From positions 186,001-250,000 of the forward strand of contig NZ_JAUTWQ010000008.1 in the NCBI RefSeq assembly GCF_046719735.1: DNA of 64,000 bases, in the 5' to 3' direction. This document shows, one piece after another, positions 1 to 8,994 of the stretch. The notes beneath the pieces were generated by a model. That model was not told where the DNA came from, did not search any database, and was given only the letters and a program-made list of their open reading frames with translations. The first letter of the stretch is position 1, and each line of letters opens with the position of its first letter. Source of the DNA: Halobacillus_B rhizosphaerae. Its GTDB lineage: Bacteria; Bacillota; Bacilli; Bacillales; Halobacillaceae. Both the position numbers and the translations under genes were made by a program.

Positions 1-1762
1 CTGCCTGAAGAGATATCGCAGTTTCAGCAGTGAAAGTGTTAGGGAAAACCACTTCTGTTAGTGCTGCAGAAAATCCGCGGATGGTTAACGTCTTATCTAT
101 GATAAGCTCTGCATCCTGTGTATATTGACCTGGAGTGAGGATTAAAGTATCTCCTGAGTTCGCTTCTTCGATAGCTAAGCTGAGTACATCATAGAAGGTT
201 AGCTGGTTTACGTTGAAGATCCTTCCTCCGATAAGGCTGCAAGTGAGACCCGCCGGGAATGGAACGGCATCCGGCGGACAAGCGATACATTCTGCTGAAG
301 TGCTTTGCAGGATGAGACTGCATCCCTCACTTACACAGATCAATGTTTCCCCGCATGGTCCATCTCCACAAGGCAAACAGACGATATCTTCAACTTCAAG
401 GCCTCCACATTCGCCTTCCACGGCAGTCACCGTATACACACACATTGGAACAAAGCAAGAAAAACCATCCGGAAGTGGGACGGCATCCTGCGGACAAACC
501 ACACACGAATCCTCCGATAAGCTTAAAGTCAGCGTGCAAACGTCATTTGAACATTCCAGGGTTTCGCTGCACGGTGTCTCACAAGGCAGGCAGATGAGGT
601 CCCCGACAACAATATCCGTACATTCTCCCTCTACTGCTGTTACTTCATATAAACAGGAAAGAACTAATACTTCACAAGCGAATCCTTGAGGAAGAGAAAC
701 GGCATCTGGGGGGCAGAATACGCAGGCATCATCTGTTAAAGTTAAAATCACTGTACAAACTCCGTTGGAACATTCCAAAGCTTCGTCGCATGTTTCCTCA
801 CAAGGAAGACAGATAAGGTCCCCTACCGCAAGATCACTGCACTCTCCATCGACTGAAGTCACTTCATATAAGCAGGAAAGGACGGGTACTTCACAAGCAA
901 ATCCTTGAGGAAGAGTAACAGCATCGGGCGGACAATCCACACAGGCATTGTCCGTTAAGCTTAAGACCAGCGTACAAACGCCGTTTGAGCATTGCAGGAT
1001 CTCATCACATGGTAACTCACAAGGAAAACAAACCACATCACCTAATGCAAGCCCTGTGCACTCTCCATCCAACTCAGTAATTTCATAAACACAGAAAAGG
1101 GGCAGGGGAGGAGGCAGTGTCAGGGTAACGGTGGTATCTATACGAGTTTGGACCCAGTCATAGACGTTATGTGTACGGATGCAAAGGTTTTCTTCCTGCT
1201 GGGGAGAAAGATGAGATGGGATTGAACACAGAACAGGGCATTCTTCGTTGAGAAAATCATTTTCCTGATTGAATCGAACTGGACATTGTGGGGGCCGAGT
1301 CGGTGTTGGACAAGAACGCTCCACTTGATCCCTTGGATTGCAGAAAGACGCTTCAATGTCTAAAACCACGGATGCTGTGGATTGGACATCTTGACAAAAG
1401 TCAATATCCACACTGACTTCGGTCCCTTCTTCACTTGATACAGAGCTGCAAATATGGCAAGAAGCCTGAGTGATCTGTACCAAGATCTCTGTTCCCAAAG
1501 GTGCACAAAGGTAATAACTTTCACAAACGGAGAAATCAGCTGACCCTGTAGAGTCATCTTCGAGTGTGATCGTAATGGTTCCGGTAGTGCGGATATTCAC
1601 ACGCTGAAGTATGACCTGTGCTCCATTTGGAAGCATAAACACCCTTTCTTCACGGCCGCCCTGCTGCGGGACTTCCTCGCTGATTAAGTTTGAAATTTCA
1701 CAGGAGGGATCATCTTCAGTCTGGGCGAGGGCTGGCCGGATTTGGTTTCCATCAAATATCAT
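1..1762 (-). CDS. Cysteine-rich tandem-repeat protein with C-terminal beta-helix-like start (partial at left edge)
   Basis: An open frame of 587 codons runs from an ATG at 1762 (AGGAGG just upstream) to the window edge without a stop, so the C-terminus is missing. Residues 1-223 form an N-terminal region with scattered Cys and a CIRTHNVYDWVQ motif near residue 200. Four tandem repeats follow, starting at Cys224, Cys297, Cys370 and Cys441, with 73-73-71 residue spacing and ten cysteines in each. From about residue 513 the sequence (FNVNQLTFYDVLSLAIEEA, then GDTLILTPGQY and LTIRGF) resembles the start of a right-handed parallel beta-helix. There is no signal peptide, so a mother-cell-made spore-surface protein is more likely than a secreted one; that is inference. 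I do not recognise the family. Confidence 0.8.
   Translation of the reverse strand, partial: MIFDGNQIRPALAQTEDDPSCEISNLISEEVPQQGGREERVFMLPNGAQVILQRVNIRTTGTITITLEDDSTGSADFSVCESYYLCAPLGTEILVQITQASCHICSSVSSEEGTEVSVDIDFCQDVQSTASVVLDIEASFCNPRDQVERSCPTPTRPPQCPVRFNQENDFLNEECPVLCSIPSHLSPQQEENLCIRTHNVYDWVQTRIDTTVTLTLPPPLPLFCVYEITELDGECTGLALGDVVCFPCELPCDEILQCSNGVCTLVLSLTDNACVDCPPDAVTLPQGFACEVPVLSCLYEVTSVDGECSDLAVGDLICLPCEETCDEALECSNGVCTVILTLTDDACVFCPPDAVSLPQGFACEVLVLSCLYEVTAVEGECTDIVVGDLICLPCETPCSETLECSNDVCTLTLSLSEDSCVVCPQDAVPLPDGFSCFVPMCVYTVTAVEGECGGLEVEDIVCLPCGDGPCGETLICVSEGCSLILQSTSAECIACPPDAVPFPAGLTCSLIGGRIFNVNQLTFYDVLSLAIEEANSGDTLILTPGQYTQDAELIIDKTLTIRGFSAALTEVVFPNTFTAETAISLQA
239..1093 (-). repeat. 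Four in-frame repeats of about 219 bp, ten Cys codons each
   Basis: Units begin at Cys codons ending at 1093, 874, 655 and 442, a period of 219, 219 and 213 bp. Each encodes C-x10-C-x9-C-x2-C-x3-C-x5-C-x4-C-x10-C-x2-C, then a Pro-rich stretch and a last Cys. Unit four varies slightly in spacing. Units two and three are closest to each other. Confidence 0.85.
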
Positions 1763-2123
1763 ATCGAACCTCCTTTTTATTCGAATTATTTTATAAGGTT
1801 ATCGATGTAGTATTTATATGCGGAAGCCAAATAATGGGAGAGGGCAAAATGGGGAATTAGGCAGGCTGGTGGAGGAAGAGAATGAATGCGAAAGATCTAA
1901 AGCGAAGAAGAATCACTTAATGAGGAATGGTCAAGGGATTGGGTTTGAGAAGAAGGCTGGAGTGTGGAGGGGGAAAGGGCAGGGATTAATACAGACCAAT
2001 ATTATTTTAGTACGGCCTCCTTTCACTATGAGGGTGTCCAAAATGAAAAGGAAGTTTCAGACACTAACTATTACGTCCTGTAAAAGAGTTTTTCACAGAA
2101 AAATAGTAAGAACTGAAACTTTC
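1763..2123. other. Intergenic stretch without a supported gene
   Basis: The 361 bp hold the ribosome binding site and presumably the promoter of the leftward cysteine-rich gene. A rightward open frame of about 100 codons (1818-2129) has no ribosome binding site and a composition unlike a protein, so I do not call it. I see no convincing hairpin. Confidence 0.5.
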
Positions 2124-3119
2124 CTATGATTCCGGCATATGAAGTATAATTTCTTTTCGATCTTTCTTTTGTTGGTCAATGATCCAGTATTCTCGGTCAG
2201 GCTCTCGTCCGCCGAAGTTCTTATCCAGTGTGATAATTAACCGGGCACTATTATGGAAGAATACAGGAGAGCTTACATACTTCTGAAAGTTTGTGAGCTG
2301 CTCGATGTTTTGTCCATCGCTGTCCATCATAAACAGGTCGTATTGATAGGTTCCATTCTTGGTGGTAGAGGCAACATCAGAAAAAACGATCTTCTCGCCG
2401 TTTGGTGAAGGAGTCGCGCCTGCCAATGAAGGTCCGTGATCAGTTTCCGATTCATAGGAGGAGTCGAGATTCACAGGCGTTTGTTCGTCTGTTTCTAGGT
2501 TTACGAACTTCAATTGATCGTCATATTTAAAAGGTTCAGATGAGGCATGGTAGAAGATTTTATGTTTATTCACCACATGGAGAGAAGTAAAGCCGAATTC
2601 TTCCCGAGGGTCCAGAGTGGTTGTTTTTCCCGTTTTCAGGTTAATACGGTAGAAACCGAATTGGTTTCGGTTTTTATCAGAGATGTAATACATGCTTTCT
2701 CCATCAGGTGCAAATGCTGCATCAAGAACGACCTCTTTTTTATCTGTTAAGGAACGGACTTTTCCTTCGCCTTTATACATGAGCTGCTGATAGGTTGTAT
2801 CCTCTTCTTCCCATTTTTTGAAAAAAGCAAGGGAGTGGCTGTGAGGAGCAAAAATAGGGCGGATATAGGAAAATCCTTCTTCCGGTTTAACGAATAGCTT
2901 TGCCTCACCGTCGTCCAGGTTTGCTGTGTAAAGGGAAGCGTCTCCGTTCTGATAGTAAGGAAATACGATGGTTTGATCATCACTGGATAAATCCGTGGAA
3001 TCACCAAGCCCTGTGTAGCCGCTTGGTCCGGCCGCCATTTTCCCCGTGGCGAACAGAACTAAATACAGGCAGGTCACCCCGAGAATCAACCAGAGATTTT
3101 TTCGTTTTTTGAGTTTCAT
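2124..3119 (-). CDS. Membrane-anchored TolB/PD40-like beta-propeller protein
   Basis: The 331-aa protein has an N-terminal signal anchor (about residues 8-26) and then an extracytoplasmic domain with repeated blades of the type AFAPDGESMYYIS and ATPSPNGEKIVFSD, as in WD40-like TolB propellers. It lacks the TolB N-terminal domain, and Gram-positives have no Tol system, so a sensor or binding role is more likely than Tol function. It is the last gene of the leftward PadR operon; its ribosome binding site AGGTGA overlaps the stop codon of the gene before it, so translation is probably coupled. Substrate unknown. Confidence 0.75.
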   Translation of the reverse strand: MKLKKRKNLWLILGVTCLYLVLFATGKMAAGPSGYTGLGDSTDLSSDDQTIVFPYYQNGDASLYTANLDDGEAKLFVKPEEGFSYIRPIFAPHSHSLAFFKKWEEEDTTYQQLMYKGEGKVRSLTDKKEVVLDAAFAPDGESMYYISDKNRNQFGFYRINLKTGKTTTLDPREEFGFTSLHVVNKHKIFYHASSEPFKYDDQLKFVNLETDEQTPVNLDSSYESETDHGPSLAGATPSPNGEKIVFSDVASTTKNGTYQYDLFMMDSDGQNIEQLTNFQKYVSSPVFFHNSARLIITLDKNFGGREPDREYWIIDQQKKDRKEIILHMPES

Positions 3120-3123
3120 AGAT

Positions 3124-3372
3124 TCACCTGCTTTGAATGAGATCTTTTGTAGTCAAATGGAGGACGACTCCCAGCAATAGAATAATTACTCCAAATATCC
3201 CTAGGGAGAAATAGAATAGCAGACCCATAATTAAAGCACATGTACCATATCCTATCATTAGATTTGAAGTAAGGAACGCTGCTTTTTCTTTTTTGCAAAG
3301 AAGCAGACCAACCTGCAACGTCAATAAAGCCAAGAGTAAAAACCAGTGGATAAGCGAAATAGGCGCAGACAT
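3124..3372 (-). CDS. Small hydrophobic membrane protein
   Basis: The 82-aa product is almost all membrane: three hydrophobic segments with basic residues (CKKEK, TKDLIQSR) at their ends. GAGGAGG precedes the ATG by seven bases. It lies 17 bases after the DUF1700-like gene and four bases before the propeller gene, so it belongs to the PadR operon. A longer open frame in another phase over the same DNA lacks a ribosome binding site. No family recognised. Confidence 0.65.
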   Translation of the reverse strand: MSAPISLIHWFLLLALLTLQVGLLLCKKEKAAFLTSNLMIGYGTCALIMGLLFYFSLGIFGVIILLLGVVLHLTTKDLIQSR

Positions 3373-3389
3373 TTCTTTTCCTCCTCACG

Positions 3390-4247
3390 TCATAGAGATA
3401 GAACAAATGGGACAGCAACAACGAGTGTAACAAATAGCAAACCAGTAAAAATGGCAGTTACGGGCTTATCACGGATTAAATTCATTTGATATTTATAAAA
3501 AACCAGCCAGATGAAAACGACGAAGATGGGTATTGCCATAATCCAGCTTGTTCCTGCGAAAATAAGAAATCCATAGAGGAAAAAAAGCGCTGCTCCGCTG
3601 ATGAGCACACCGTACAGAATGTTAATCACCTGACTAACGATTTTCCACGTTCGATCTTTTTTCCTGTTATTGAAGTCAATTGAATAGTAGTAGGAATGTC
3701 GAATTACAAAAATGAGACACAGTAAAATAAGAATGGTGATATAGACAAGGAATAACCACAGCTGAACCGGCTCAAATTGGACAATGATAAAATAATCAAA
3801 GCCGTTCAATGCAGCTGTGAGGAATAGAAGGACGTTTACAGACCAATAAAATTTTCCTAAGTAAGAAATATTCATAGCGACTAGGGTGACCATCGTACCA
3901 AATGTTAACTGAATGAACAGCCATATGGGGGAAGGTTCATGGAAGAAATCCAATAAGGCAAAGTGCAGGAGAATACCAAGGATAATGGTCGCGATTCCAA
4001 TCACGTATAAGAGACTTCGCTGGTAAGGATATAAGCTCTCCTGGAGTCCATTTCCAATCATTCCTGCGCCTCCGAACTCGCTGAGTGCCATCTTTTCTGC
4101 CTGTTTCCTGGATTCTCCCTTATCTTCATACTCCATTCGCATTTCGTACAAATGGGCAAGCATCTCCTCCTTGATCTCCGCACGTTCTTCCTTGCTGCTT
4201 TGCATCTCATTAAGGATTCTTTCAACATGTTTCTCCAGCCGGTTCAT
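3390..4247 (-). CDS. HAAS/DUF1700-like membrane protein, PadR partner
   Basis: The 285-aa protein starts with a charged helical domain (residues 1-75, MNRLEKHVERILNEM...SEFGGAGMIG) of the HAAS/permease-prefix type, followed by about seven hydrophobic segments. Such proteins are commonly encoded right after a PadR regulator, as here, where the ATG overlaps the PadR stop codon (ATGA). In known families the HAAS part is thought to contact the PadR protein. Function of the membrane part is unknown. Confidence 0.75.
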   Translation of the reverse strand: MNRLEKHVERILNEMQSSKEERAEIKEEMLAHLYEMRMEYEDKGESRKQAEKMALSEFGGAGMIGNGLQESLYPYQRSLLYVIGIATIILGILLHFALLDFFHEPSPIWLFIQLTFGTMVTLVAMNISYLGKFYWSVNVLLFLTAALNGFDYFIIVQFEPVQLWLFLVYITILILLCLIFVIRHSYYYSIDFNNRKKDRTWKIVSQVINILYGVLISGAALFFLYGFLIFAGTSWIMAIPIFVVFIWLVFYKYQMNLIRDKPVTAIFTGLLFVTLVVAVPFVLSL

Positions 4248-4567
4248 GATAAGTCCTCCGCAGTTCTCAGGATGAGATCATTGACGTTTTTCCACTCCTT
4301 AAGTTTTTCGTTGAGAATGCCTCTACCTGCATCGGTTATTTGGTAATATTTGCGGCGGCCGCTTAGACTTTCTGACCAATATGAAGTCAGCCAGCCTTTC
4401 TTTTCCAACCGCTTAAGTGCAGGGTACAAGGTGCCTTCGCTCATATTGTATAAATTATTACTTTGGGATTTTAAACGTTTAACCATTTCATAGCCGTACA
4501 TCTCTCGTTTGGAAAGCAATCCAAGCATCAGAATGTCGATACTGCCCTTCATTATTTCACGATCCAT
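4244..4567 (-). CDS. PadR-family transcriptional regulator
   Basis: The 107-aa protein has the PadR winged helix: MKGSIDILMLGLLSKREMYGYEMVKRL, then SEGTLYPALKRLEKKGWLTSYW with the conserved TLYPAL..LE. and a SGRRKYYQIT wing. It is likely a dimeric repressor of its own operon, which continues with three membrane or extracytoplasmic proteins. I prefer the ATG at 4567 over the one at 4576 because GAGAGG then sits nine bases upstream rather than touching the start. Confidence 0.88.
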   Translation of the reverse strand: MDREIMKGSIDILMLGLLSKREMYGYEMVKRLKSQSNNLYNMSEGTLYPALKRLEKKGWLTSYWSESLSGRRKYYQITDAGRGILNEKLKEWKNVNDLILRTAEDLS

Positions 4568-4757
4568 TTGAAGCATCCTCTCTATAAATGGATGTTAAGG
4601 AATCTTTTTCCAGTAATATTGTATAACGAGGTACATCGTATTGCAAGGATAATATGGAAGGAATTCCCTTCAGGAGTATGGAGAAAAGCAGGTCAGTTGG
4701 CTAAAAGAATTCTAAGCCATGCTCTGGATAATCCTCTATGAAGTTTGCCTCTCTTTT

Positions 4758-5210
4758 TTAAGAAAGATGCTTTAACAAACTCTTCCCGTCGCTGTCCGTC
4801 CCGTCAGGAAGAGAATAGGGCAATAGCACACTGATTATCAGGGTTGCAGTAAAACCTATGTAATATCCTTTTATAAAATTGCCGGGGGCATAATGGTTGA
4901 ATAAAGAAATAACGAGAATTAGTATGACGATATTCGCGAGAATTCCTCCAGCATCAATCAGCAGTCTCACCGCACGGTTGTTTATGGCAAGCGAGTCTTC
5001 TTTAAAAGTCATCGATCCATACATGAAAAAATATTGCCTGACTTTCCATTTCCGAAACCGAAGCCAAACGTTTCCATAGCCAATGTCTATGGAGGTGATT
5101 TTTCCTCCAAAGAGTTTTACAAAGAATATGTGACCAAGTTCATGTACAATCGAGTTGAAAGGGCAGAAAAACAGCAGTCCTATGGCGTATCCGGCGATTT
5201 CGTTCAGCAT
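4758..5210 (-). CDS. M50-like membrane metalloprotease-fold protein
   Basis: The 150-aa protein has a first membrane segment containing HELGH (HExxH) in FNSIVHELGHIFFVKLFGG, as in site-2 protease-type M50 families, and two or three later hydrophobic segments. A distal SLPDGTDSDGKSLL contains a possible third metal ligand (D of PDGTDSDG), as in small M50 proteins. The upstream in-frame ATG at 5285 has no ribosome binding site, whereas GGAGGGG lies before 5210, so I start there. It stands alone. Substrate unknown; it may be inactive. Confidence 0.68.
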   Translation of the reverse strand: MLNEIAGYAIGLLFFCPFNSIVHELGHIFFVKLFGGKITSIDIGYGNVWLRFRKWKVRQYFFMYGSMTFKEDSLAINNRAVRLLIDAGGILANIVILILVISLFNHYAPGNFIKGYYIGFTATLIISVLLPYSLPDGTDSDGKSLLKHLS

Positions 5211-5560
5211 CGTTCCCCTCCTAATTATAGAAAAGTGAGCGTCCAGTGATCTTTTTGTAGAAGTATGACGAGTTGGGTTAGTCATACCGTTCGTATTATC
5301 TCATAGTTTATGGGAAATTTTAACTTTAATAATATTCGCGAACGAAGTGAAACTTAGAGGGAAAATCTCCAAATATCTTACATATCGACTCCACAAAACA
5401 GGAGATCGTAGTGATTTTGAAAATTTCAAAGAAAGAATTTGATATTTTTAATAAGACCCGTACTCTGAGCCGCTTAAGAAGAGATATTGACCCTATCATG
5501 ATATAATTAAATTTCGATAATAAAAATGATAATCAATACAAATAAGGAAGTGCTAATCAA
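5211..5560. promoter_or_regulatory. Divergent promoter region of M50-like and YitT genes
   Basis: Apart from the possible 31-aa reading frame this 350-bp gap is AT-rich. It contains the short palindrome TTCGCGAA near 5336 and the half Fur-like motif ATGATAATCA near 5526-5535. No single promoter stands out. Confidence 0.35.
5411..5506 (+). CDS. Possible 31-aa small protein upstream of the YitT gene
   Basis: CAGGAG precedes a GTG at 5411 by six bases, and the frame encodes a charged peptide (ILKISKKEFDIFNKTRTLSR, ending in RRDIDPIMI) that looks protein-like rather than random. It ends 54 bases before the YitT start. It could be a small protein or a leader peptide. Support is only the ribosome binding site and composition. 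Confidence 0.35.
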   Translation: MILKISKKEFDIFNKTRTLSRLRRDIDPIMI

Positions 5561-6457
5561 GTGAATGACAGTTTAGACCCCTCTGCTCTCCAGAAACTTG
5601 CCCACAGGAAACTAAGCTTCACAGAAATAATCAGAAGAACCATCTTCATAGCGATCGGTATTGCTCTCGAAGCCGTCGCATTAGAAATGTTTCTCGTACC
5701 GAACGGCATTATCGATGGCGGGATCGTCGGGATCTCCATTATGCTTCATCACATCACAGGCTTTGCCCTTGGTGCATTCCTCTTCCTATTAAATCTGCCT
5801 TTCTGTTATTTAGGCTATAAACAAATGGGGAAGACCTTCTCCGTGACTTCGATTCTTGCGATTACAGGATTAGCGATCTTTACAACCCTGCTTATCCCCG
5901 TGCCGAAGTTCACTGAAGATCCATTGCTTGCGGCCGTCTTTGGCGGTATTTTCTTAGGTATTGGCGTGGGACTGGTCGTAAGAAATGGCGGTTCTTCAGA
6001 TGGCAGTGAAATCCTCGCGATCTTTATTAACAAAATTTCTCCCTTCTCTGTCGGAGAAATCGTTATGTTCGTGAACATCTTTATTCTCGGCAGTGCAGGC
6101 TTTGTGTTCGGCTGGAACAACGCGATGTATTCGCTGATTGCGTACTTTATCGCTTTTAAAATGATTGATGTGACCACAGAAGGGCTGGAGTCTTCGAAAT
6201 TCGCCTGGGTAATTACCGATAAACACCAGGTTGTCGGCGACGCTCTCAACGACCGACTGGGACGAGGCGTGACCTACTTAACCGGAGAAGGTGCCTACTC
6301 TGGTGACGATAAGAAAGTGATCCTGATTATTATCACCCGTCTGGAAGAAGCCAAACTGAAAAGCATCATTAATGAAATCGATCCCTCGTCGTTTTTAGCG
6401 ATTGGAGATATCCACGACGTCAAAGGCGGCGGTTTTAAAAAGAAGAATATTCATTAA
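5561..6457 (+). CDS. YitT-family membrane protein (DUF161/DUF2179)
   Basis: The 298-aa protein has the YitT layout: five or six membrane segments (residues about 25-210) with VPNGIIDGGIVGISIML and GLVVRNGGSSDGSEILA, then a soluble C-terminal DUF2179 domain (about 220-290, ITDKHQVVGDALNDRLGRGVT...DIHDVKGGGFKKK). The GTG start follows AAGGAAG. These are presumed transporters or channels with unclear substrate in Bacillus. A terminator follows directly, so it is probably monocistronic. Confidence 0.88.
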   Translation: MNDSLDPSALQKLAHRKLSFTEIIRRTIFIAIGIALEAVALEMFLVPNGIIDGGIVGISIMLHHITGFALGAFLFLLNLPFCYLGYKQMGKTFSVTSILAITGLAIFTTLLIPVPKFTEDPLLAAVFGGIFLGIGVGLVVRNGGSSDGSEILAIFINKISPFSVGEIVMFVNIFILGSAGFVFGWNNAMYSLIAYFIAFKMIDVTTEGLESSKFAWVITDKHQVVGDALNDRLGRGVTYLTGEGAYSGDDKKVILIIITRLEEAKLKSIINEIDPSSFLAIGDIHDVKGGGFKKKNIH

Positions 6458-6488
6458 AGAAGTACCGTTCTGGTGCTTCTTTTTTTGT
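6457..6488 (+). terminator. Terminator after the YitT gene
   Basis: AAGAAGTACC and GGTGCTTCTT pair over ten positions with one wobble around a five-base loop, followed by a run of T. Confidence 0.8.
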
Positions 6489-6605
6489 TCTGCAAATCTT
6501 GCTGATGAAAAGTATGAATAGCTCAAAGGTTTGTGCAGATAGAATTATGATAAGATAGGGGTACGCTTCATACTGTTCGTAGGAGATTTAGGGGGAGTGA
6601 ACACG

Positions 6606-6803
6606 ATGACCATTGTCAGCTTTCTAATTATTGGCTGGATTTTAACCTGGTTTAAATTTGACCAGACCTTTATTCAGGCTTTTCAGGAGCTTTTTAATAA
6701 AACGATTACGAGAGCGAGTTATTATTTCATCTTTTTTTGTTTCGGAGCGGTTGGAGACATTGTCTTATTGGTAACGGGCAGATTTACCGAGTATTTGTTT
6801 TAA
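6606..6803 (+). CDS. Small membrane protein, 65 aa
   Basis: Two hydrophobic segments (TIVSFLIIGWILTWF and ASYYFIFFCFGAVGDIVLLV) separated by an amphipathic stretch with FKFDQTFIQAFQELFNKT. I use the ATG at 6606, eight bases after GGGGGAG, rather than the GTG at 6597, which touches the ribosome binding site. No family recognised; monocistronic, with a terminator after it. Confidence 0.6.
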   Translation: MTIVSFLIIGWILTWFKFDQTFIQAFQELFNKTITRASYYFIFFCFGAVGDIVLLVTGRFTEYLF

Positions 6804-6852
6804 CCATGAGCGGACGAGAAAATCTCACAGGAGCCATATTTCTATTAGACTA

Positions 6853-6885
6853 AACCAACAGGATATCCTGTTGGTTATTTTTTTG
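6853..6885 (+). terminator. Terminator, perfect 24-base palindrome
   Basis: AACCAACAGGAT is followed directly by its reverse complement ATCCTGTTGGTT and then a T run; it ends transcription of the 65-aa protein gene. Confidence 0.85.
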
Positions 6886-7014
6886 AAGAAACCATTCATT
6901 TATAGTAAAGATTTCCTCTGATTCTTTGAACCACTTAATAATAGGCATCCTTTGCCAAGCATATACTACCTTGATCGCTTTTACTTTGTACATAAGGAAG
7001 GATGAACCTCTGAA

Positions 7015-8955
7015 ATGCTGACGAAGGACAAGGTATATGCCCTGTTATTTGTGTTCGCTTCTTTGTTTTGTATGGAAATGGTTTTAAAGATTTTAACGGC
7101 AGCTAAGGATATTACCCCTGGGAACGTGATGATCTCATTATTGTTTTCCTTTTCCATCGCCTTGGTTATTTACTTGCTGTGCAGTTTATTTGAAAGCAGA
7201 ACCAATTCTATTTTAATGAGAGTCATCCTTGGATCCACAGCCCTGTTCTTTGCTAGCCAGTTGGTTTATTTCAAGATCTTTAAAACCTATTACAGCCTCT
7301 ATTCAGCTGGGAATGCGGGACAGGTCCTCGAATTTTGGAAGGATGCTGCGCTTATTACACTTCGCAGTCTGCCGTGGCTGCTAGTATTTTTCATCCCGGT
7401 TCTGTTTCTAATAACCTATGGGAAAAAATATCTCTCCTTTGAAAGGCTGCATGCCCAGCAGAGAATTATCTTAGGATGCTGTATTGCACTCGCGCATGCG
7501 GCGGCACTTTCGGTCGTCTCTATCAATGGCAAACAAACGTTTTCCGCTTATGATTTGTACTTTAACAGCAATGAACCCGTGCATTCGGCTGTCCAGTTAG
7601 GACTGCTCACTACGATGAGAATCGATTTCCAACGCCTGGTTTTTCATTGGTCGCCTGAATTGAACACCCATCTGCCTTCCGCCCATTCCCAAGAAGCAGA
7701 AGGGCACAATCAGCCGGCAGCCAAGGCCTACCAGACAATGGACATTGACTTCACAAAGCTCGCTCAGACAGAGAAAGATCCGAACATCAAGCAAATGGAT
7801 CAATACTTCGCAAATGTGGAGCCGACTTCAAAAAATGCTTATACAGGAAAATATAAAGGTTACAATTTAATTTTTATTACGGCGGAATCGTTTTCGCCTT
7901 ATGCCGTTCGTGAGGATCTGACGCCGACCTTGTATAAACTTGTCCATGAAGGATATAACTTCAAGAATTTCTACAATCCTTTATGGGGAGTCAGTACCTC
8001 TGACGGTGAATATGTGGCAACCACCAGTTTAATTCCGAAAAGCGGGGTATGGAGTTATTATCAGTCAGGGAAGAACGCGATGCCATTTGCGATGGGGAAT
8101 CAGTTGAAGCAGCTTGGCTATAAAACGGCTGCCTATCACGACCATACCTACACTTACTATCACAGAGAAGTGTCTCATCCGAATATGGGATATGAATACA
8201 AAGGTATAGGAAATGGGCTGAATATGAAGAAAACCTGGCCATCATCGGATTTGGAAATGATGCAAGTGACGGTACCAGAGTATATTCAAAAGCAGCCGTT
8301 CCACACTTACTACATGACGGTCAGCGGACATATGCAATATAACTTTATGGGCAACCAAATGGCCATGAAAAACAAAAAATATGTCGACCATCTCCCGTAC
8401 TCAGAACAAGCCAAGGCGTATATCGCTACTCAAATTGAACTGGATCACGCCTTAGAATATTTGCTTGCCAAATTGGAAGATGCGGGAGTAGCGGATAAAA
8501 CGCTGATTGCTTTAAGTGCTGATCATTATCCTTACGGGTTGGATAAGAAAACGATTGATGAACTCGCCGGCCATAAAGTCGAAGAGAATTTCGAGCTGTA
8601 CAAAAGCCCGTTTATTCTTTATACCAAAGGCATGAAACCCGTCACTATTGACAAGCCAGCTTCGAGTCTGGACATCATACCGACGCTTTCCAACCTGATG
8701 GGTCTTCCCTACGATTCCAGGCTGTTAATGGGCCGAGACATTTTCTCTGAAGAAGATCCGCTGGTAGTATTTCTGAACAAAAGCTTTATCACGAATAAAG
8801 GCCGTTACAATTCGGTAACCAACGAGTTCACACCGGCCCCAGGCGTCACTGTGGACCCAGGCTACGCAGACGAAGTATCCGCTGAGGTATCGAACAAATT
8901 TAATATCTCAAGAAAAATTTTGGAAACCGATTATTACCGGAAAGTGATTAAATAA
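7015..8955 (+). CDS. LTA synthase family sulfatase-fold protein (divergent paralogue)
   Basis: The 646-aa protein has five N-terminal membrane segments (to about residue 165), an extracellular linker, and an alkaline-phosphatase-superfamily domain from about residue 280. NLIFITAESFSPY gives the first metal site, GVSTSDGEYVATTS the catalytic Thr region, HDHTYTYYHRE and LIALSADHYPYGLD the further metal ligands, so it looks active. It is more distant from classical LtaS than the convergent gene at 9035-10927 and may act as a phosphatase, an LTA primase-like enzyme or on another glycerolphosphate polymer. The AAGGAAGG is 13 bases from the ATG, a long spacing. Confidence 0.85.
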   Translation: MLTKDKVYALLFVFASLFCMEMVLKILTAAKDITPGNVMISLLFSFSIALVIYLLCSLFESRTNSILMRVILGSTALFFASQLVYFKIFKTYYSLYSAGNAGQVLEFWKDAALITLRSLPWLLVFFIPVLFLITYGKKYLSFERLHAQQRIILGCCIALAHAAALSVVSINGKQTFSAYDLYFNSNEPVHSAVQLGLLTTMRIDFQRLVFHWSPELNTHLPSAHSQEAEGHNQPAAKAYQTMDIDFTKLAQTEKDPNIKQMDQYFANVEPTSKNAYTGKYKGYNLIFITAESFSPYAVREDLTPTLYKLVHEGYNFKNFYNPLWGVSTSDGEYVATTSLIPKSGVWSYYQSGKNAMPFAMGNQLKQLGYKTAAYHDHTYTYYHREVSHPNMGYEYKGIGNGLNMKKTWPSSDLEMMQVTVPEYIQKQPFHTYYMTVSGHMQYNFMGNQMAMKNKKYVDHLPYSEQAKAYIATQIELDHALEYLLAKLEDAGVADKTLIALSADHYPYGLDKKTIDELAGHKVEENFELYKSPFILYTKGMKPVTIDKPASSLDIIPTLSNLMGLPYDSRLLMGRDIFSEEDPLVVFLNKSFITNKGRYNSVTNEFTPAPGVTVDPGYADEVSAEVSNKFNISRKILETDYYRKVIK

Positions 8956-8994
8956 TACTGCTTCCTGATTCATGAAGATTGTATATCTAACTAA

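Noticed and set aside
213..689. Rightward open frames over the cysteine-rich gene
   Set aside because: They are shadows of the 219-bp repeats on the minus strand; their own repeats follow the same period.
1818..2129. 103-codon rightward open frame
   Set aside because: No ribosome binding site, low-complexity composition, and it overlaps the 3' end of the propeller gene on the other strand.
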